In this document: positions 17,028 through 29,240 of the stretch, piece after piece
Layout: each line of letters opens with the position of its first letter
How positions within the stretch are numbered: position 1 is the first letter of the stretch
Assembly (NCBI GenBank): GCA_015207585.1
Contig: JADEWQ010000044.1
Location: forward strand, 1 to 45,027
From: Pleurocapsales cyanobacterium LEGE 06147
GTDB lineage: Bacteria; Cyanobacteriota; Cyanobacteriia; Cyanobacteriales; Xenococcaceae
Reading direction: 5' to 3'
Length of the DNA stretch: 45,027 nucleotides
Notes under the pieces: model-generated
What the model was told of the DNA's origin: nothing
Database searches by the model: none
What the model saw: only the letters and a program-made list of their open reading frames with translations
Program-made: the position numbers and the translations under genes

Positions 17028-17600
17028 TTAATACTCCTGCTGTAACCAGTCAAGTAGTCTTTGCTTGAGGTAATAATCCCACTCAAAGAATCGAGGCGAG
17101 GATGCGCTCGCTGCAAATCCTGACGTAGGAGTGTTGTAGGAATCCGATCCCATTTCAGAAAGAAACAGTCCCGATGTTGTGATGTTTCTTTTCTCTATGT
17201 ATTGATGGGGAATTGTCATTGGTGTCATAGAAGGAGTCGCGATTGCCCCTTGGGCAACGCCAGAGGCGATTGCAACAGAAGTTTCTAAATGCCTTAGTTG
17301 TAGTTGCGTTCCTTCTTCTCGCTTTGTTAGCGTCCAGATTGCTAAAGAAGACTCAGCCGTAAGACAATCTTGCCAAGTATAAACGAGGCGATTAGGTTCG
17401 TCCAATTCAATAATTTCGCACTGAATCGTCATTTTTAACCCAGGTAACGAATCGTCGTAAAACTGAAATTTATGCCCGATGCGGGGTTCAAAGTTATTGT
17501 TCATCAGCCAAGCTGCCAAGGCGCGGCTATTCGTTAAGGCTCTCCAGACTTTTTCGGGTGGATGGGGATAGAAAACATCTATCTTCACGGTTTGAGTCAT
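17028..17600 (-). CDS. SRPBCC (AHSA1-type) domain protein with inserted repeats
   Basis: Small-molecule-binding START/AHSA1-like protein, about 190 aa when started at the ATG at 17600 (MTQTVKIDVFYPHPPEKVWRALT). That start overlaps the ArsR stop as ATGA, whereas the longer frame from 17648 would overlap the repressor much more. The domain runs normally through RLVYTWQ and LQLRHLE, then has about 60 unusual residues (AIASGVAQGAIATPSMTP...) before the expected closing helix FFEWDYYLKQRLLDWL. The DNA of this stretch (about 17096-17280) contains a palindromic repeat CCCCTTGGGCAACGCCAGAGG, so it is probably an insertion. ArsR-SRPBCC pairs are common; function may be ligand binding. Confidence 0.8.
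   Translation of the reverse strand: MTQTVKIDVFYPHPPEKVWRALTNSRALAAWLMNNNFEPRIGHKFQFYDDSLPGLKMTIQCEIIELDEPNRLVYTWQDCLTAESSLAIWTLTKREEGTQLQLRHLETSVAIASGVAQGAIATPSMTPMTIPHQYIEKRNITTSGLFLSEMGSDSYNTPTSGFAASASSPRFFEWDYYLKQRLLDWLQQEY
17096..17280. repeat. repeat-derived insertion in the SRPBCC gene
   Basis: Contains the inverted-repeat segment around 17245-17272 and further repeat-like sequence near 17100-17130. Translated, it interrupts the conserved LRHLE and EWDYYLKQRL blocks that normally lie close together. Edges are approximate. Confidence 0.55.
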
Positions 17601-17920
17601 GAATTTTCCTCCAAATAGCGATCGAGAGCATCCAATTTTTCTTCCCAAAACTGTTCGTAATGGGCAACCCAGTCAGACACTTGCTTTAGCGGTTCGGGAT
17701 TTAAACGATAAAAGCGCTGTCTCCCGACTCGTCGCTGCGTAACTAAGCCTGCTTCGGTAAGAACCTGCAAGTGCTGGGAAATAGCGGGTAGAGACATTGA
17801 AAATGGCTCGGCTAGATTTGTGACCGATTGTTCGCCCGTCTGCAACCGATCTAAAATGGCTCGTCGAGTCGGATCGGCGATCGCATAAAAAGTATCGGCA
17901 CTCGCAATAGGTCGGCTCAT
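17597..17920 (-). CDS. ArsR-family transcriptional repressor
   Basis: 107 aa winged-helix repressor. YAIADPTRRAILDRLQTGEQSVTNLAEPFSMSLPAISQHLQVLTEAGLVTQRRVGRQRFYRL is the full ArsR helix-turn-helix and wing at residues 11-73. No Cys pair or other metal site is visible, so it is of the non-metal type often found with SRPBCC partners. It is first in the minus-strand run and its stop overlaps the next start. Two palindromes of the form TTAAGCA-TT-TGCTTAA lie just upstream and are the likely autoregulatory operator. Confidence 0.93.
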   Translation of the reverse strand: MSRPIASADTFYAIADPTRRAILDRLQTGEQSVTNLAEPFSMSLPAISQHLQVLTEAGLVTQRRVGRQRFYRLNPEPLKQVSDWVAHYEQFWEEKLDALDRYLEENS

Positions 17921-17934
17921 CTACAAACTAATAT

Positions 17935-17977
17935 TTAAGCATTTGCTTAATTATATTTTACTTAAGCATTTTCTTAA
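17935..17977. promoter_or_regulatory. double palindromic operator for ArsR
   Basis: TTAAGCATTTGCTTAA at 17935-17950 is a perfect palindrome; TTAAGCATTTTCTTAA at 17962-17977 repeats it with one mismatch. Centres are 27 bases apart and the first lies 15 bases upstream of the repressor start. Spacing and position fit cooperative autorepression. Confidence 0.7.
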
Positions 17978-18473
17978 ATGTCAAAAATTTAGTTGAGAGG
18001 CAGGCGAGCGCTTCTACCAACTCAGATGATTCTCCCACCATCAAATAATACTTTGTTGGCTCTCGATTCTACTGCGTCTATTTTTGCCTGACGAGCGATC
18101 GCCATTACTCTTGTTTAAAATATTGATATCAAGTCTGTTTAATTAGTCATACAAAAACCGTTTGCATGGTTTCAGTGTATTCCTTCTGACCCCTAACGAG
18201 GAGATAGGGAAATCGGGAAATCGGGGATTGGGGAGAAGAGGAGACAAGGAGACGAGGTGACGAGGTGATAGGGAGATAGGGAGATGGGGAGAAGAGGAGA
18301 AGAGGAGACAGGGTGACTAGGGGAAGTGTTGAGACACCCTCCCCCAGTCCCCAAGTCCCCTGGTTCCCAATTCCCGAATATCCAATAACGAAGCCTATGA
18401 CCTCTCAAAACCGAAGTGTAAGTATTCAAGGGGCTTCCTATGAGCATTCCAGAACAGAGATAAACTATAAATT
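17978..18473. other. gene-free interval with purine-rich low-complexity tract
   Basis: No gene is convincing here. 18195-18320 is almost entirely G and A on the plus strand (units like GGGAGATA, GAGGAGAC, GAGGTGAC), followed by a C-rich stretch near 18336-18370. Minus-strand translation gives a Ser/Pro/Leu repeat that I consider non-coding. Confidence 0.65.
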
Positions 18474-18516
18474 AAAGCAGAGGAAGAAGTAATTTTTTCT
18501 GCTACCTCTGCTTTCT
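18474..18516 (-). terminator. stem-loop after ndhD
   Basis: AAAGCAGAGG (18474-18483) and CCTCTGCTTT (18505-18514) form a 10-bp perfect stem with a 21-base loop, about 100 bases beyond the ndhD stop. The U-tract is weak on both strands. Confidence 0.4.
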
Positions 18517-18617
18517 TTATGTATGTCTTCGTATTGTCTTTATACCTTCCCCGAGTCCTCGCGTCTTCTTAACTTCTTCCGAAAAAGCAAAGCTGCTTGA
18601 TGCTCGCTCATCTAGTT

Positions 18618-20246
18618 TTACTTTTGGTAACCGGGAAGCTGAGGCGCTATTAAGGCAGGAGCTTGCCAAGAAGGAAGTAAATTGGCGTTGAGATTATCTG
18701 TTTTTTGTTGTTGCACTATTACAGGCAAAGCATTACGAACTTTAGTAGCTACTTCTACGGTTTTAACATCGTAGGTATTGGTTGCCAACTTAGGATATAA
18801 ACCGATACCAATGATGGGAATTAATAGACAAACAGCAATAAAAACTTCGCGGGGTTGGGCATCTGTTTGGAATTGCTCTAGGCGTAAGTCTGGATTATTC
18901 TCTCCGTAAAAAACTTGTCGCAACATCGAAAGAAGATAAATGGGAGTCAAAATTAAACCAACAGCAGTTAAGAAAACTACTCCTACTTTGAAGCTGGAAC
19001 TGTAGACATCGCTGGTGGCAACTCCTAAAAAGACTGACAATTCGCCCACAAAACCACTCATTCCTGGTAGTGCTAGAGAAGCCATTGCCCCGGTAGTAAA
19101 CATGGCAAAAGTCTTGGGCATTTGCTTGGCAATACCGCCCATTTCATCCATCATTAGGGTGTGAGTGCGTTCGTAAGTAGTACCGGAGAGAAAGAAGAGA
19201 GCCGCTGCAATTAAACCGTGGGATACCATTTGCAAAACTGCGCCATTTAAACCCAAATCGGTAAACGAAGCAATACCGATTAAGACAAAACCCATGTGAG
19301 AAATAGAAGAAGATGCCAGTCTTCGCTTGAGGTTAGTTTGTCCGAATGCAGTCAAAGCACCGTAGACAATATTGATTACGCCTAAAATAACTAGCAGGGG
19401 AGCAAACTTAATGTGAGCGTGGGGTAGGGTTTCTATATTGAAGCGAATTAACCCGTAACCGCCCATTTTCAGCAACACTCCTGCCAAAATCATCGAAATC
19501 GGAGCAGATGCTTCGCTGTGAGCATCGGGTAGCCAGGTGTGTAGAGGGAAGATAGGCAGCTTGACTCCAAAGGCAATCAAGAAGCCGATGTAGGCAAGTA
19601 ATTCTAAGGCAAGAGGATAATTTTTAAGTCCTAGTTCGGCGATATCAAATGTAATGCGATTGCCATAAAAAGCCATTCCCAAACCAGCAACTAGAATAAA
19701 TATAGAAGCTAACGCAGTGTAGAGGATAAACTTAGTTGCTGCATACTGGCGTTTTTTGCCACCCCAAATGGAGATGAGTAGATAAACGGGAACTAACTCG
19801 ATTTCCCACATCAGGAAGAAGAGTAGTAGATCCTGAGCGGCAAATACACCAATTTGGGCACTGTAAAGTACTAATACTAAAAAGTAAAATAATCTAGGTT
19901 TATAAGTTACTTTCCAAGCAGCAAGGATAGATAGAGTAGTAATTAAGCCGGATAAAACAATTAACGGCATCGATAGACCATCGATGCCGACTGACCAGTT
20001 TAATCCCAGTTGGGGTATCCAGGAATAGGTTTCTGTTAGTTGAAAATTAGTTGTAGCTAGGCTGTATTTATCCCAGAAGGCATAAACCATCAGCGCAAAA
20101 TCTACCAAACTAACCCCTAAAGCATACCATTTGACCGTTTTTCCTTCCTTATCAGGAATGAGGGGAATCGCCAGAGAAGCTACGAGGGGCAAAAGAATTA
20201 TAGCTGTCAGCCATGGAATTTGTATGCTTTCCATATTATTAAGCAC
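18618..20246 (-). CDS. ndhD: NDH-1 complex subunit 4 (NdhD)
   Basis: Antiporter-like membrane subunit of the thylakoid NDH-1 complex, which takes electrons from ferredoxin to plastoquinone and pumps protons; NdhD variants set whether the complex serves respiration and cyclic flow or CO2 uptake. 542 aa with about 14 hydrophobic segments. Key blocks are [18 protein letters not shown] with the transmembrane Glu-Leu, the Lys in [41 protein letters not shown], and [11 protein letters not shown]. The start could be Met1 or Met5. It stands alone, not beside ndhF, so the NdhD1/D2 class is more likely than the ndhF3-ndhD3 CO2-uptake pair; that is inference. Confidence 0.94.
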   Translation of the reverse strand: MLNNMESIQIPWLTAIILLPLVASLAIPLIPDKEGKTVKWYALGVSLVDFALMVYAFWDKYSLATTNFQLTETYSWIPQLGLNWSVGIDGLSMPLIVLSGLITTLSILAAWKVTYKPRLFYFLVLVLYSAQIGVFAAQDLLLFFLMWEIELVPVYLLISIWGGKKRQYAATKFILYTALASIFILVAGLGMAFYGNRITFDIAELGLKNYPLALELLAYIGFLIAFGVKLPIFPLHTWLPDAHSEASAPISMILAGVLLKMGGYGLIRFNIETLPHAHIKFAPLLVILGVINIVYGALTAFGQTNLKRRLASSSISHMGFVLIGIASFTDLGLNGAVLQMVSHGLIAAALFFLSGTTYERTHTLMMDEMGGIAKQMPKTFAMFTTGAMASLALPGMSGFVGELSVFLGVATSDVYSSSFKVGVVFLTAVGLILTPIYLLSMLRQVFYGENNPDLRLEQFQTDAQPREVFIAVCLLIPIIGIGLYPKLATNTYDVKTVEVATKVRNALPVIVQQQKTDNLNANLLPSWQAPALIAPQLPGYQK

Positions 20247-20539
20247 ATATACTTATTTGATTTTCTTTATTCTATTAAGTTTTGTAAACAAATGACAAGA
20301 CTTAAAAATTAAATTTACGGAAAACACATATTAATAACTTTAATAACTAGGAACTCTTGAGTGCTTTCTTTACTCTTTAGAGTTACAACTAAGCTAAGCA
20401 GTAGTTGGGCGATCGAACAGCAATATATAGAGAAGCGATTAGATAAGCGAACAATTATTTGGTAACAAGCTATACTACTGAATTGTGGCTTGCAAGTTGG
20501 AATTAACTCAGATTGCTGGAGTCTCTACGATAAAATCAA

Positions 20540-22870
20540 ATGTATCCATTTATTCCTCCTCACGAACCTCCTGCTTTAGTGGAGGTTGTAGCAGAAAAAC
20601 CGCCCGCTCCCGCTGATATCGATAAAGCTTCTAAAACAAATAAATTTGCCACAGGAATTGATAAACTCCAAGCAAGCTCAAATATTTCACGCCAAAGTAG
20701 CTCGGATAAGCTTCAGTTAGCTAGAAAAGAACAATCTGAAAGCAAGCCAAAGATATCTGAAATAAAGGCTAGCGTTGCGGCAGCACCCGCGAAGCGAGAG
20801 CGCCTGACGGATTCGCAGACTATTCCCTTTGATTCCAATGAATTCAGCCTCCCCGAGGGGTCTGGTTTTGCCGTTACTTCTCTGATTACTCAAGAACGAG
20901 GGGGAGAGCAAAGAAGACTAGAACTGTCGATTCCTTCAGAAGAAGCCGATAACGGTTCCGACTCTGTTGAAGGAACAGAACAAAGAATCCCTGCCACTAT
21001 CGAAAGAGTAAACGTAGTCGAAGTTATTGCCGATCGCCAAAACTACAACGAGCAACAACAGGTAGTTATCGCTGAAGGCAATGTCGTGATGCGTTTTGCC
21101 CAAGCCTTATTAACTGCCGATCGCGTGCAAGTAAATTTAAACGATCGCTTTGCCGTTGCTCGAGGCAATGTAGTACTCACGCGGGGAGAACAAGTACTTC
21201 GGGGCAATAAATTTGAGTATTATTTGGTTCAAGATAAGGGTACCGTATTTAACGCCAGGGGAGAAGTTTATCAAACAACCCTCAGTCGTGATATATCGGC
21301 GGCTAGGTTACCAGAAGATCCGACGATTAGCGATCGCGCTTTGAGCGATCGCTTGACAACTAATCAACCACTGACTAATATCACTGCCGATTCAGGCGTT
21401 AGCGTAGTGGTTGGCAGTACCAGAGATCGGAGTATTGTAGATCGAAGCATTAATGTGCCTACTACTGCTGCTGGGGGAACAGTCAATCGACTACGTTTCG
21501 AAGCCGACCAAATTAATTTTGAAGCCGACACCTGGCAAGCGACCAATTTTAGGCTTACTAACGACCCTTTTTCTCCTCCGGAATTAGAAATTAGAGCAGA
21601 CAAAGCCAACTTCCAGCAAATTTCACCCGTAGTCAGCGAGCTAACTACTAACAATTCCCGTGTAGTGCTCGATCGAGGCTTTTCTTTACCCCTGCTAACT
21701 AACCGACTGGTTTTTGACAACCGTCCTCGTCAACCAGGAATTGCTCAATTTGCTTATGATGCGGAAGATAGAGGCGGTTTATATACGGAGCGGAGTTTTG
21801 AGCTAGTTAATACCCCAGGGTTTAATTGGGAAGTTACGCCTCAATATTATTTACAAAGAGCCATTTTTGACGATGGGGGAATTGTCGGTTCTTCCGTTTT
21901 TGGGCTAAAAAGCCAACTGAATGCTACCTTTTCTCCCCGAACGGGTCTAGAAGCTGATACTACTCTTACGAGCCTAGATTTGGAGCGGCTAGAAGATAAT
22001 CTCCGCGCTCAAGTTGCTCTCCGACAACAGATTGGTGACCTCGCTCGTCCTTATACTTTAAGCTTAGGTTATAATTATCGCGAACGCCTCTTCAATGGTT
22101 CTCTCGGTTTCCGGACCGTTCAAAGCAGTATTGGTGCTGTTTTGACTTCGCCGAATATTCCTCTGGGAGATACAGGTATTAACCTCAGCTACCAAGGATC
22201 GATCCAGAATATTGAGGCCGATACAGACCGAGCAGAATTACTAGAGCCGATCCGCGATAACAATCGTGTCAATCTTACTCGCTATCAAGGGGCAGCCTTT
22301 TTAAGCAAAGGATTTCCCCTTTGGTCGGGTAAACCATTACCTCTAACTCCAGACCAAGGACTGCGTTACACTCCCGCACCAGTAGTTCCTTTTCTACAAT
22401 TAACCGCTGGGATTTCTGGAGTGAGTAGTTTTTATAGCAATGGCGATACGCAACCATCACTGCGGGGCACTATCGGCATTCAAGGACAAATCGGTCATTT
22501 CTCCCGACCCTTTTTAGATTACACCGGATTTAATGTCGCCTATTCTCAGGGTGTTCGTGGCGATGCATCTCCCTTTCTCTTCGATCGCTTTGTCGATGAA
22601 AGAACCCTGTCTTTGGGAATTACCCAGCAAGTATACGGTCCGATTCGAATTGGTTTTCAGACCTCTGTGAACTTGGATAATGGCGAATCAATCAGCACCG
22701 ATTACATAGTCGAATATAGCCGCCGCACTCACAATATTACTCTTCGCTACAACCCCGAGTTGGAAATAGGTTCGATTGGTCTGCGCATTAGTGATTTCAA
22801 TTGGCGTGGCGATCCCGAACCATTTGACAGCACTGGAGTTAGACCAGTAGTGCAAGGAGTAAGTAGATAA
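20540..22870 (+). CDS. DUF3769 / OstA-LptD-like outer-membrane protein
   Basis: Cyanobacterial counterpart of the LPS-assembly protein LptD, 776 aa. A Pro-rich N terminus (PFIPPHEPPALVEVV) and low-complexity linker to about residue 140 are followed by an OstA/LptA-like beta-jelly-roll at about 150-240 (VVIAEGNVVMRFAQALLTADRVQVNLNDRFAVARGNVVL). DUF3769 and a beta-barrel region fill the rest, with alternating hydrophobic strands to ISDFNWRGDPEPF. No clean signal peptide is visible, as usual for annotated members, so the true start may lie upstream. A palindromic repeat at 20768-20818 encodes SVAAAPAKRERLTDS in the linker. Role in lipid or LPS placement in the outer membrane is by family. Confidence 0.88.
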   Translation: MYPFIPPHEPPALVEVVAEKPPAPADIDKASKTNKFATGIDKLQASSNISRQSSSDKLQLARKEQSESKPKISEIKASVAAAPAKRERLTDSQTIPFDSNEFSLPEGSGFAVTSLITQERGGEQRRLELSIPSEEADNGSDSVEGTEQRIPATIERVNVVEVIADRQNYNEQQQVVIAEGNVVMRFAQALLTADRVQVNLNDRFAVARGNVVLTRGEQVLRGNKFEYYLVQDKGTVFNARGEVYQTTLSRDISAARLPEDPTISDRALSDRLTTNQPLTNITADSGVSVVVGSTRDRSIVDRSINVPTTAAGGTVNRLRFEADQINFEADTWQATNFRLTNDPFSPPELEIRADKANFQQISPVVSELTTNNSRVVLDRGFSLPLLTNRLVFDNRPRQPGIAQFAYDAEDRGGLYTERSFELVNTPGFNWEVTPQYYLQRAIFDDGGIVGSSVFGLKSQLNATFSPRTGLEADTTLTSLDLERLEDNLRAQVALRQQIGDLARPYTLSLGYNYRERLFNGSLGFRTVQSSIGAVLTSPNIPLGDTGINLSYQGSIQNIEADTDRAELLEPIRDNNRVNLTRYQGAAFLSKGFPLWSGKPLPLTPDQGLRYTPAPVVPFLQLTAGISGVSSFYSNGDTQPSLRGTIGIQGQIGHFSRPFLDYTGFNVAYSQGVRGDASPFLFDRFVDERTLSLGITQQVYGPIRIGFQTSVNLDNGESISTDYIVEYSRRTHNITLRYNPELEIGSIGLRISDFNWRGDPEPFDSTGVRPVVQGVSR
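20768..20818. repeat. dispersed palindromic element inside the OstA-like gene
   Basis: GC-rich segment (GCGTTGCGGCAGCACCCGCG, GAAGCGAGAGCGCCTGACGG) unlike its AT-richer surroundings, with a probable relative at 35890-35930 in inverse orientation (shared CGTCAG and GCTTCGC blocks). Confidence 0.55.
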
Positions 22871-22951
22871 CTGTTTGAAAGAAAAACGCCTTGTCAAGAA
22901 CAAGGTTTACTAGACTGAAAATAGTTCGATCGTCTACTTTAGTAAAGGGTA

Positions 22952-24598
22952 ATGGAGGGGGCACTACTAAACAATCGCTATCGCATTCTACAAACTCTAG
23001 GTATAGGTGGTTGTAGTCAAACTTTTCTGGCATTAGATACCTATATGCCCTCAGAACGACGATGCGTTCTCAAACAGCTCAGACCAATAACACAAAATCC
23101 CAGGCTCCAGCAATGGATAGACTGGCAATTTCAAAGAGAAGCAGCAATCTTAGAGCAATTGGGCGAAAAAAATAGTCAAATTCCCCAACTATATGCTTAT
23201 TTCTTTGAGGCCGGTCAATTTTATTTAGTGCAAGAATGGATTGATGGAATAACCCTCAGCTACAAGCAGCAACAGCAAGGAAAAATTTCCGAGCAGGAAG
23301 TAAGAGAAATTCTTCTAAGCTTATTACCAGTAATAGATTACATTCATAGTCGCAATATTATTCATCGAGATATTAAGCCAGAGAATATTATTTTACGTAC
23401 GGTCGATCGCCTGCCTGTACTGATTGATTTTGGTGCTGTCCAAGAAGCAATGACTACATTAGTCAAAAATTCAAAAAATACTTGCTTTTCGATGGGAATC
23501 GGTACTCCTGGATATATGTCGCCAGAACAAATAATCGGATGTCCTGTTTATGCAAGCGACCTCTATAGTTTAGGATTGACAGCAATATCTTTACTTACAG
23601 GGAAAGCTCCTCAAGATTTGCCAATTGATTTAGACACCGGAGAAATTCTGTGGTATCATGAAACACCTCATCTTCGTACTAATTTAGCAGCAGTTATCGA
23701 GCGAGCAGTTCGTTTTTATTGGGGCGATCGCTTTTCCTCCGCTCAAGAAATGCTAGCAGCGTTGCAATCTCCACCTTTATCCATAACTTTTCAATTAATA
23801 GAGAAAACAAATAATATTCAAAAACAAATAACCACAAAAGTAGCAAATGCTCTGCTACCACAACTTATTCATGCTCAAAGCTCAACTAAAGGGGTAAAGC
23901 AAGAATTTTTACCAACAAAAACAAGAAAAAATAAATTTAGTAAAGTATTATCTTTATGCTTAATTGCAGGAGTAGAAATTGGAGTTTTTATTGTTGCCTT
24001 GGAGCTTTTGTCAACCAATAAGTATTTTACTCATAATTTTGCCTTTAAATTGACAGAATTACCATCAAGTTCTCTGCCATTTCTTTCTATTAAATATCCC
24101 CAATCGGAACCCGTTGCTGTTGAAAATAAAATGACTGATGAAGTTTCTCATCTTCCTAAATCAGTAACACCAGAGAGCCAAAAAAGTTTATTAAATATGC
24201 CTATCTTTGTTCCAGGAATTCCAGAAGAGGAAATTTTCTCTGCTTTGGGAGAACCAGACTGGAGAAGGAAAGGATATTGGGCTAATAGTATAGCCTGGAT
24301 TTATCAAGATATAGTTCCAGAGCAAGTAGATCTCGGCTATTTATTTGATACAAAGACAAAAAGATTGCGTCAAACGGAGATCGCTTTAGCACAATCAGTG
24401 AAATTAGAAACGCTCCAATTTGTTTTAGATACTTTATTGAGAGGTAATACCCCAATCTCACTCAAGCAGAAATCAAAACAAATTTATCAATATGAAATTA
24501 ACGTGCAAGAGTTTGAAATAGATGATTTAAAAGGAATAATTCAGCGAAACGAAAAAAACAAAATTTATATTGGAATTTGGGAAGCAGATTTTCATTAA
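22952..24598 (+). CDS. membrane Ser/Thr protein kinase
   Basis: Cyanobacterial Hanks-type kinase of 548 aa. The kinase domain covers about 10-270: Gly loop LGIGGCSQTFLA, Lys41, HRDIKPENI with catalytic Asp140, DFGAVQ with Asp159, and GIGTPGYMSPEQ in the activation segment. A single transmembrane segment lies at about 330-350 (VLSLCLIAGVEIGVFIVALEL). A C-terminal region of about 150 residues (PEEEIFSALGEPDWRRKGYWANSIAWIY) occurs in related cyanobacterial kinases and may be the sensor. The target is unknown. It follows the OstA-like gene by 81 bases on the same strand. Confidence 0.93.
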   Translation: MEGALLNNRYRILQTLGIGGCSQTFLALDTYMPSERRCVLKQLRPITQNPRLQQWIDWQFQREAAILEQLGEKNSQIPQLYAYFFEAGQFYLVQEWIDGITLSYKQQQQGKISEQEVREILLSLLPVIDYIHSRNIIHRDIKPENIILRTVDRLPVLIDFGAVQEAMTTLVKNSKNTCFSMGIGTPGYMSPEQIIGCPVYASDLYSLGLTAISLLTGKAPQDLPIDLDTGEILWYHETPHLRTNLAAVIERAVRFYWGDRFSSAQEMLAALQSPPLSITFQLIEKTNNIQKQITTKVANALLPQLIHAQSSTKGVKQEFLPTKTRKNKFSKVLSLCLIAGVEIGVFIVALELLSTNKYFTHNFAFKLTELPSSSLPFLSIKYPQSEPVAVENKMTDEVSHLPKSVTPESQKSLLNMPIFVPGIPEEEIFSALGEPDWRRKGYWANSIAWIYQDIVPEQVDLGYLFDTKTKRLRQTEIALAQSVKLETLQFVLDTLLRGNTPISLKQKSKQIYQYEINVQEFEIDDLKGIIQRNEKNKIYIGIWEADFH

Positions 24599-24662
24599 AG
24601 TAATAAACATACAGAGTACCGGAAAAGTTTGAAGCCAAGGAAAACGGGAATAAAATTATTTA

Positions 24663-25808
24663 TTAATTAGATAAATCATGAAAGCGACTCATGAACTGAC
24701 GATCGATATAGTCTTTCCAATACCATAACAGGGGAGATTGCCATCCCAGACACCCCCAGGAAGCGATCGCACTTTTATCTCCCGTACCTATCAGGGACAA
24801 ATAGCGTTTTTGAGGCACATAAGGTTTGAGAGGTTTTCCTGTAATTAGCCGTCGCCAATTTTCTAATAGCGGTTTGCCCTGACGTACTGCAAATACTCCA
24901 GCTTTGGGAAGATGGTAATTCTGCATCGTGGCAATATCTCCCGCCGCAAAAACATGGGGATGAGAAACAGATTGGAGAGTGTCTTTAACTAAAATAAAGC
25001 CTTTGTTATCAGTAGCTAACCCTGAAGCCTTAATCCAACTGGGAGCAGCAGCTTGAGTTACCCAAAAGATGTAGTTACATTCCACTGTCAAGCCAGATTC
25101 GCAGATAAGCTTGTCTGGTAAAACTTCTTTAACATTCTGTTGTAAATGCAGTTGAATTCCTCGCTCTCGTACAATTGACTCTAGGCGTTTACTAACCCAA
25201 TGATTATGACTGGATAATAATCGCTTTCCCCGGTGAAACAACTCAATTCTTAAATTATCTACAGGTTGTCGGCTATTTTTCAGAATAGTTTGCAGGTGAG
25301 ATTGCATATTTAAAGCCAGTTCCACTCCTCCTGCGCCACCACCTACTATAGCGATAGAAATTGGTTTTTCTGGATTATTACTAGCTGCTGTCAATAATTT
25401 TTCCCAAGCATCGAGGAATTGAGGTACAGGTTTGGCTGGAGTTGCATATTCTTTTGCGCCCGGTACAGAAAGAGCCTCTGGTGTACTGCCGATATCTATA
25501 GATAAATAATCAAAACTGATGGGTGAATGGTGTTGGCAGATAACTCGATTCTGGTCTAAATCCAGACCAACTGCTTTGTCAATTAACAAATTAGCCGGGG
25601 CAAATTCCGACAACTGGCGCAAATCTATATGAGTTTCTTCCCAGCTATAAAAACCAGCAACATGACCTGGTAACATTCCCGAATAAGGAGTTTGCTCTAC
25701 GTCGCTAATCAGAGTCAGACGCACGTCCGGTATGGGATTGAGTCCGAATAATTTAAGGGCGATCGCCTGGCTGTGACCGCCACCTAGCAAGACAAAATCT
25801 TGTGGCAA
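24663..25808 (-). CDS. FAD oxidoreductase related to the N-terminal half of SelD fusions
   Basis: 381 aa NDH-2-like flavoprotein. FAD-binding motif LLGGGHSQ at residues 7-14, then TPYSGMLPGHVAGFY; NAD(P)-binding motif IAIVGGGAGGVELAL near 153-167; and the second FAD motif VFAAGDIATM. The sequence is very like the oxidoreductase half of cyanobacterial proteins in which this domain is fused to selenide, water dikinase (SelD). Here it stops at RQFMSRFHDLSN with no SelD domain, and nothing SelD-like follows. It starts 14 bases after the thioredoxin stop, which suggests an operon and a redox link. Activity is by family; substrate unknown. Confidence 0.85.
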   Translation of the reverse strand: MPQDFVLLGGGHSQAIALKLFGLNPIPDVRLTLISDVEQTPYSGMLPGHVAGFYSWEETHIDLRQLSEFAPANLLIDKAVGLDLDQNRVICQHHSPISFDYLSIDIGSTPEALSVPGAKEYATPAKPVPQFLDAWEKLLTAASNNPEKPISIAIVGGGAGGVELALNMQSHLQTILKNSRQPVDNLRIELFHRGKRLLSSHNHWVSKRLESIVRERGIQLHLQQNVKEVLPDKLICESGLTVECNYIFWVTQAAAPSWIKASGLATDNKGFILVKDTLQSVSHPHVFAAGDIATMQNYHLPKAGVFAVRQGKPLLENWRRLITGKPLKPYVPQKRYLSLIGTGDKSAIASWGCLGWQSPLLWYWKDYIDRQFMSRFHDLSN

Positions 25809-25822
25809 AGTGATGGGATCTC

Positions 25823-26140
25823 TTAAAGCAAAGTTTGCAGACGCTGTATCAGTTGCGGTGCTTGCATTACTCCTTCTATTCGTTCTACGGGTTGACCGTT
25901 TTTAAACAATACCAGAGTAGGTAAAGCATGAATTTGGTAATGAGAAGCCAAGACAGGATATTTATCCGTATCGATTTTGACTACTTGCAGGCGATCGCGC
26001 ATTTGCGTTCCTACTTGTTCTAGAACGGGACTCATCATCTGACAGGGACCGCACCAAGTAGCGTAGAAATCAACTAGAATAGGGGTTTCAGCACTATTGA
26101 GCAGTTCTTGAAAGCTGGCAAATTTCTTTTTGACTGCCAT
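25823..26140 (-). CDS. trxA: thioredoxin
   Basis: 105 aa thioredoxin with the active site WCGPC (Cys30, Cys33), strand VDFYATW before it, VVKIDTDKYPVLA, and the cis-Pro motif ALPTLVLF. Soluble and cytoplasmic. It reduces protein disulfides, with electrons from a thioredoxin reductase elsewhere. It is first in a likely two-gene operon with the FAD oxidoreductase, and is divergent from fabG with 111 bases between starts. It differs from the typical m-type core sequence near the N terminus (KKKFASFQELLNSAETPILV), so it may be one of the extra cyanobacterial thioredoxins. Confidence 0.92.
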   Translation of the reverse strand: MAVKKKFASFQELLNSAETPILVDFYATWCGPCQMMSPVLEQVGTQMRDRLQVVKIDTDKYPVLASHYQIHALPTLVLFKNGQPVERIEGVMQAPQLIQRLQTLL

Positions 26141-26218
26141 AAAGTAAAGAGAGAATGAGCAATTAATTTTTTTTCGTTTCCATAATAGCTAAAACATTTC
26201 CAAATCCGCGTAAGATAA

Positions 26219-29104
<2,886 letters not shown>

Positions 29105-29240
29105 TCGCCCTTCGCTTTAAGTCTTTTCATAATAGATAAGTTCTAAGCTACTGCTAGGAAAGACTCGTAAGTCCATACCTCAATTGCTATAAGTCGCTGA
29201 ACACCACCACTGTCGAGTACTGCTAGTGTTCGGTCAAAAC

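Noticed and set aside
18193-18447. 84-aa minus-strand frame rich in Ser, Pro and Leu
   Set aside because: It is a translation of the purine-rich low-complexity tract, with no codon or domain support.
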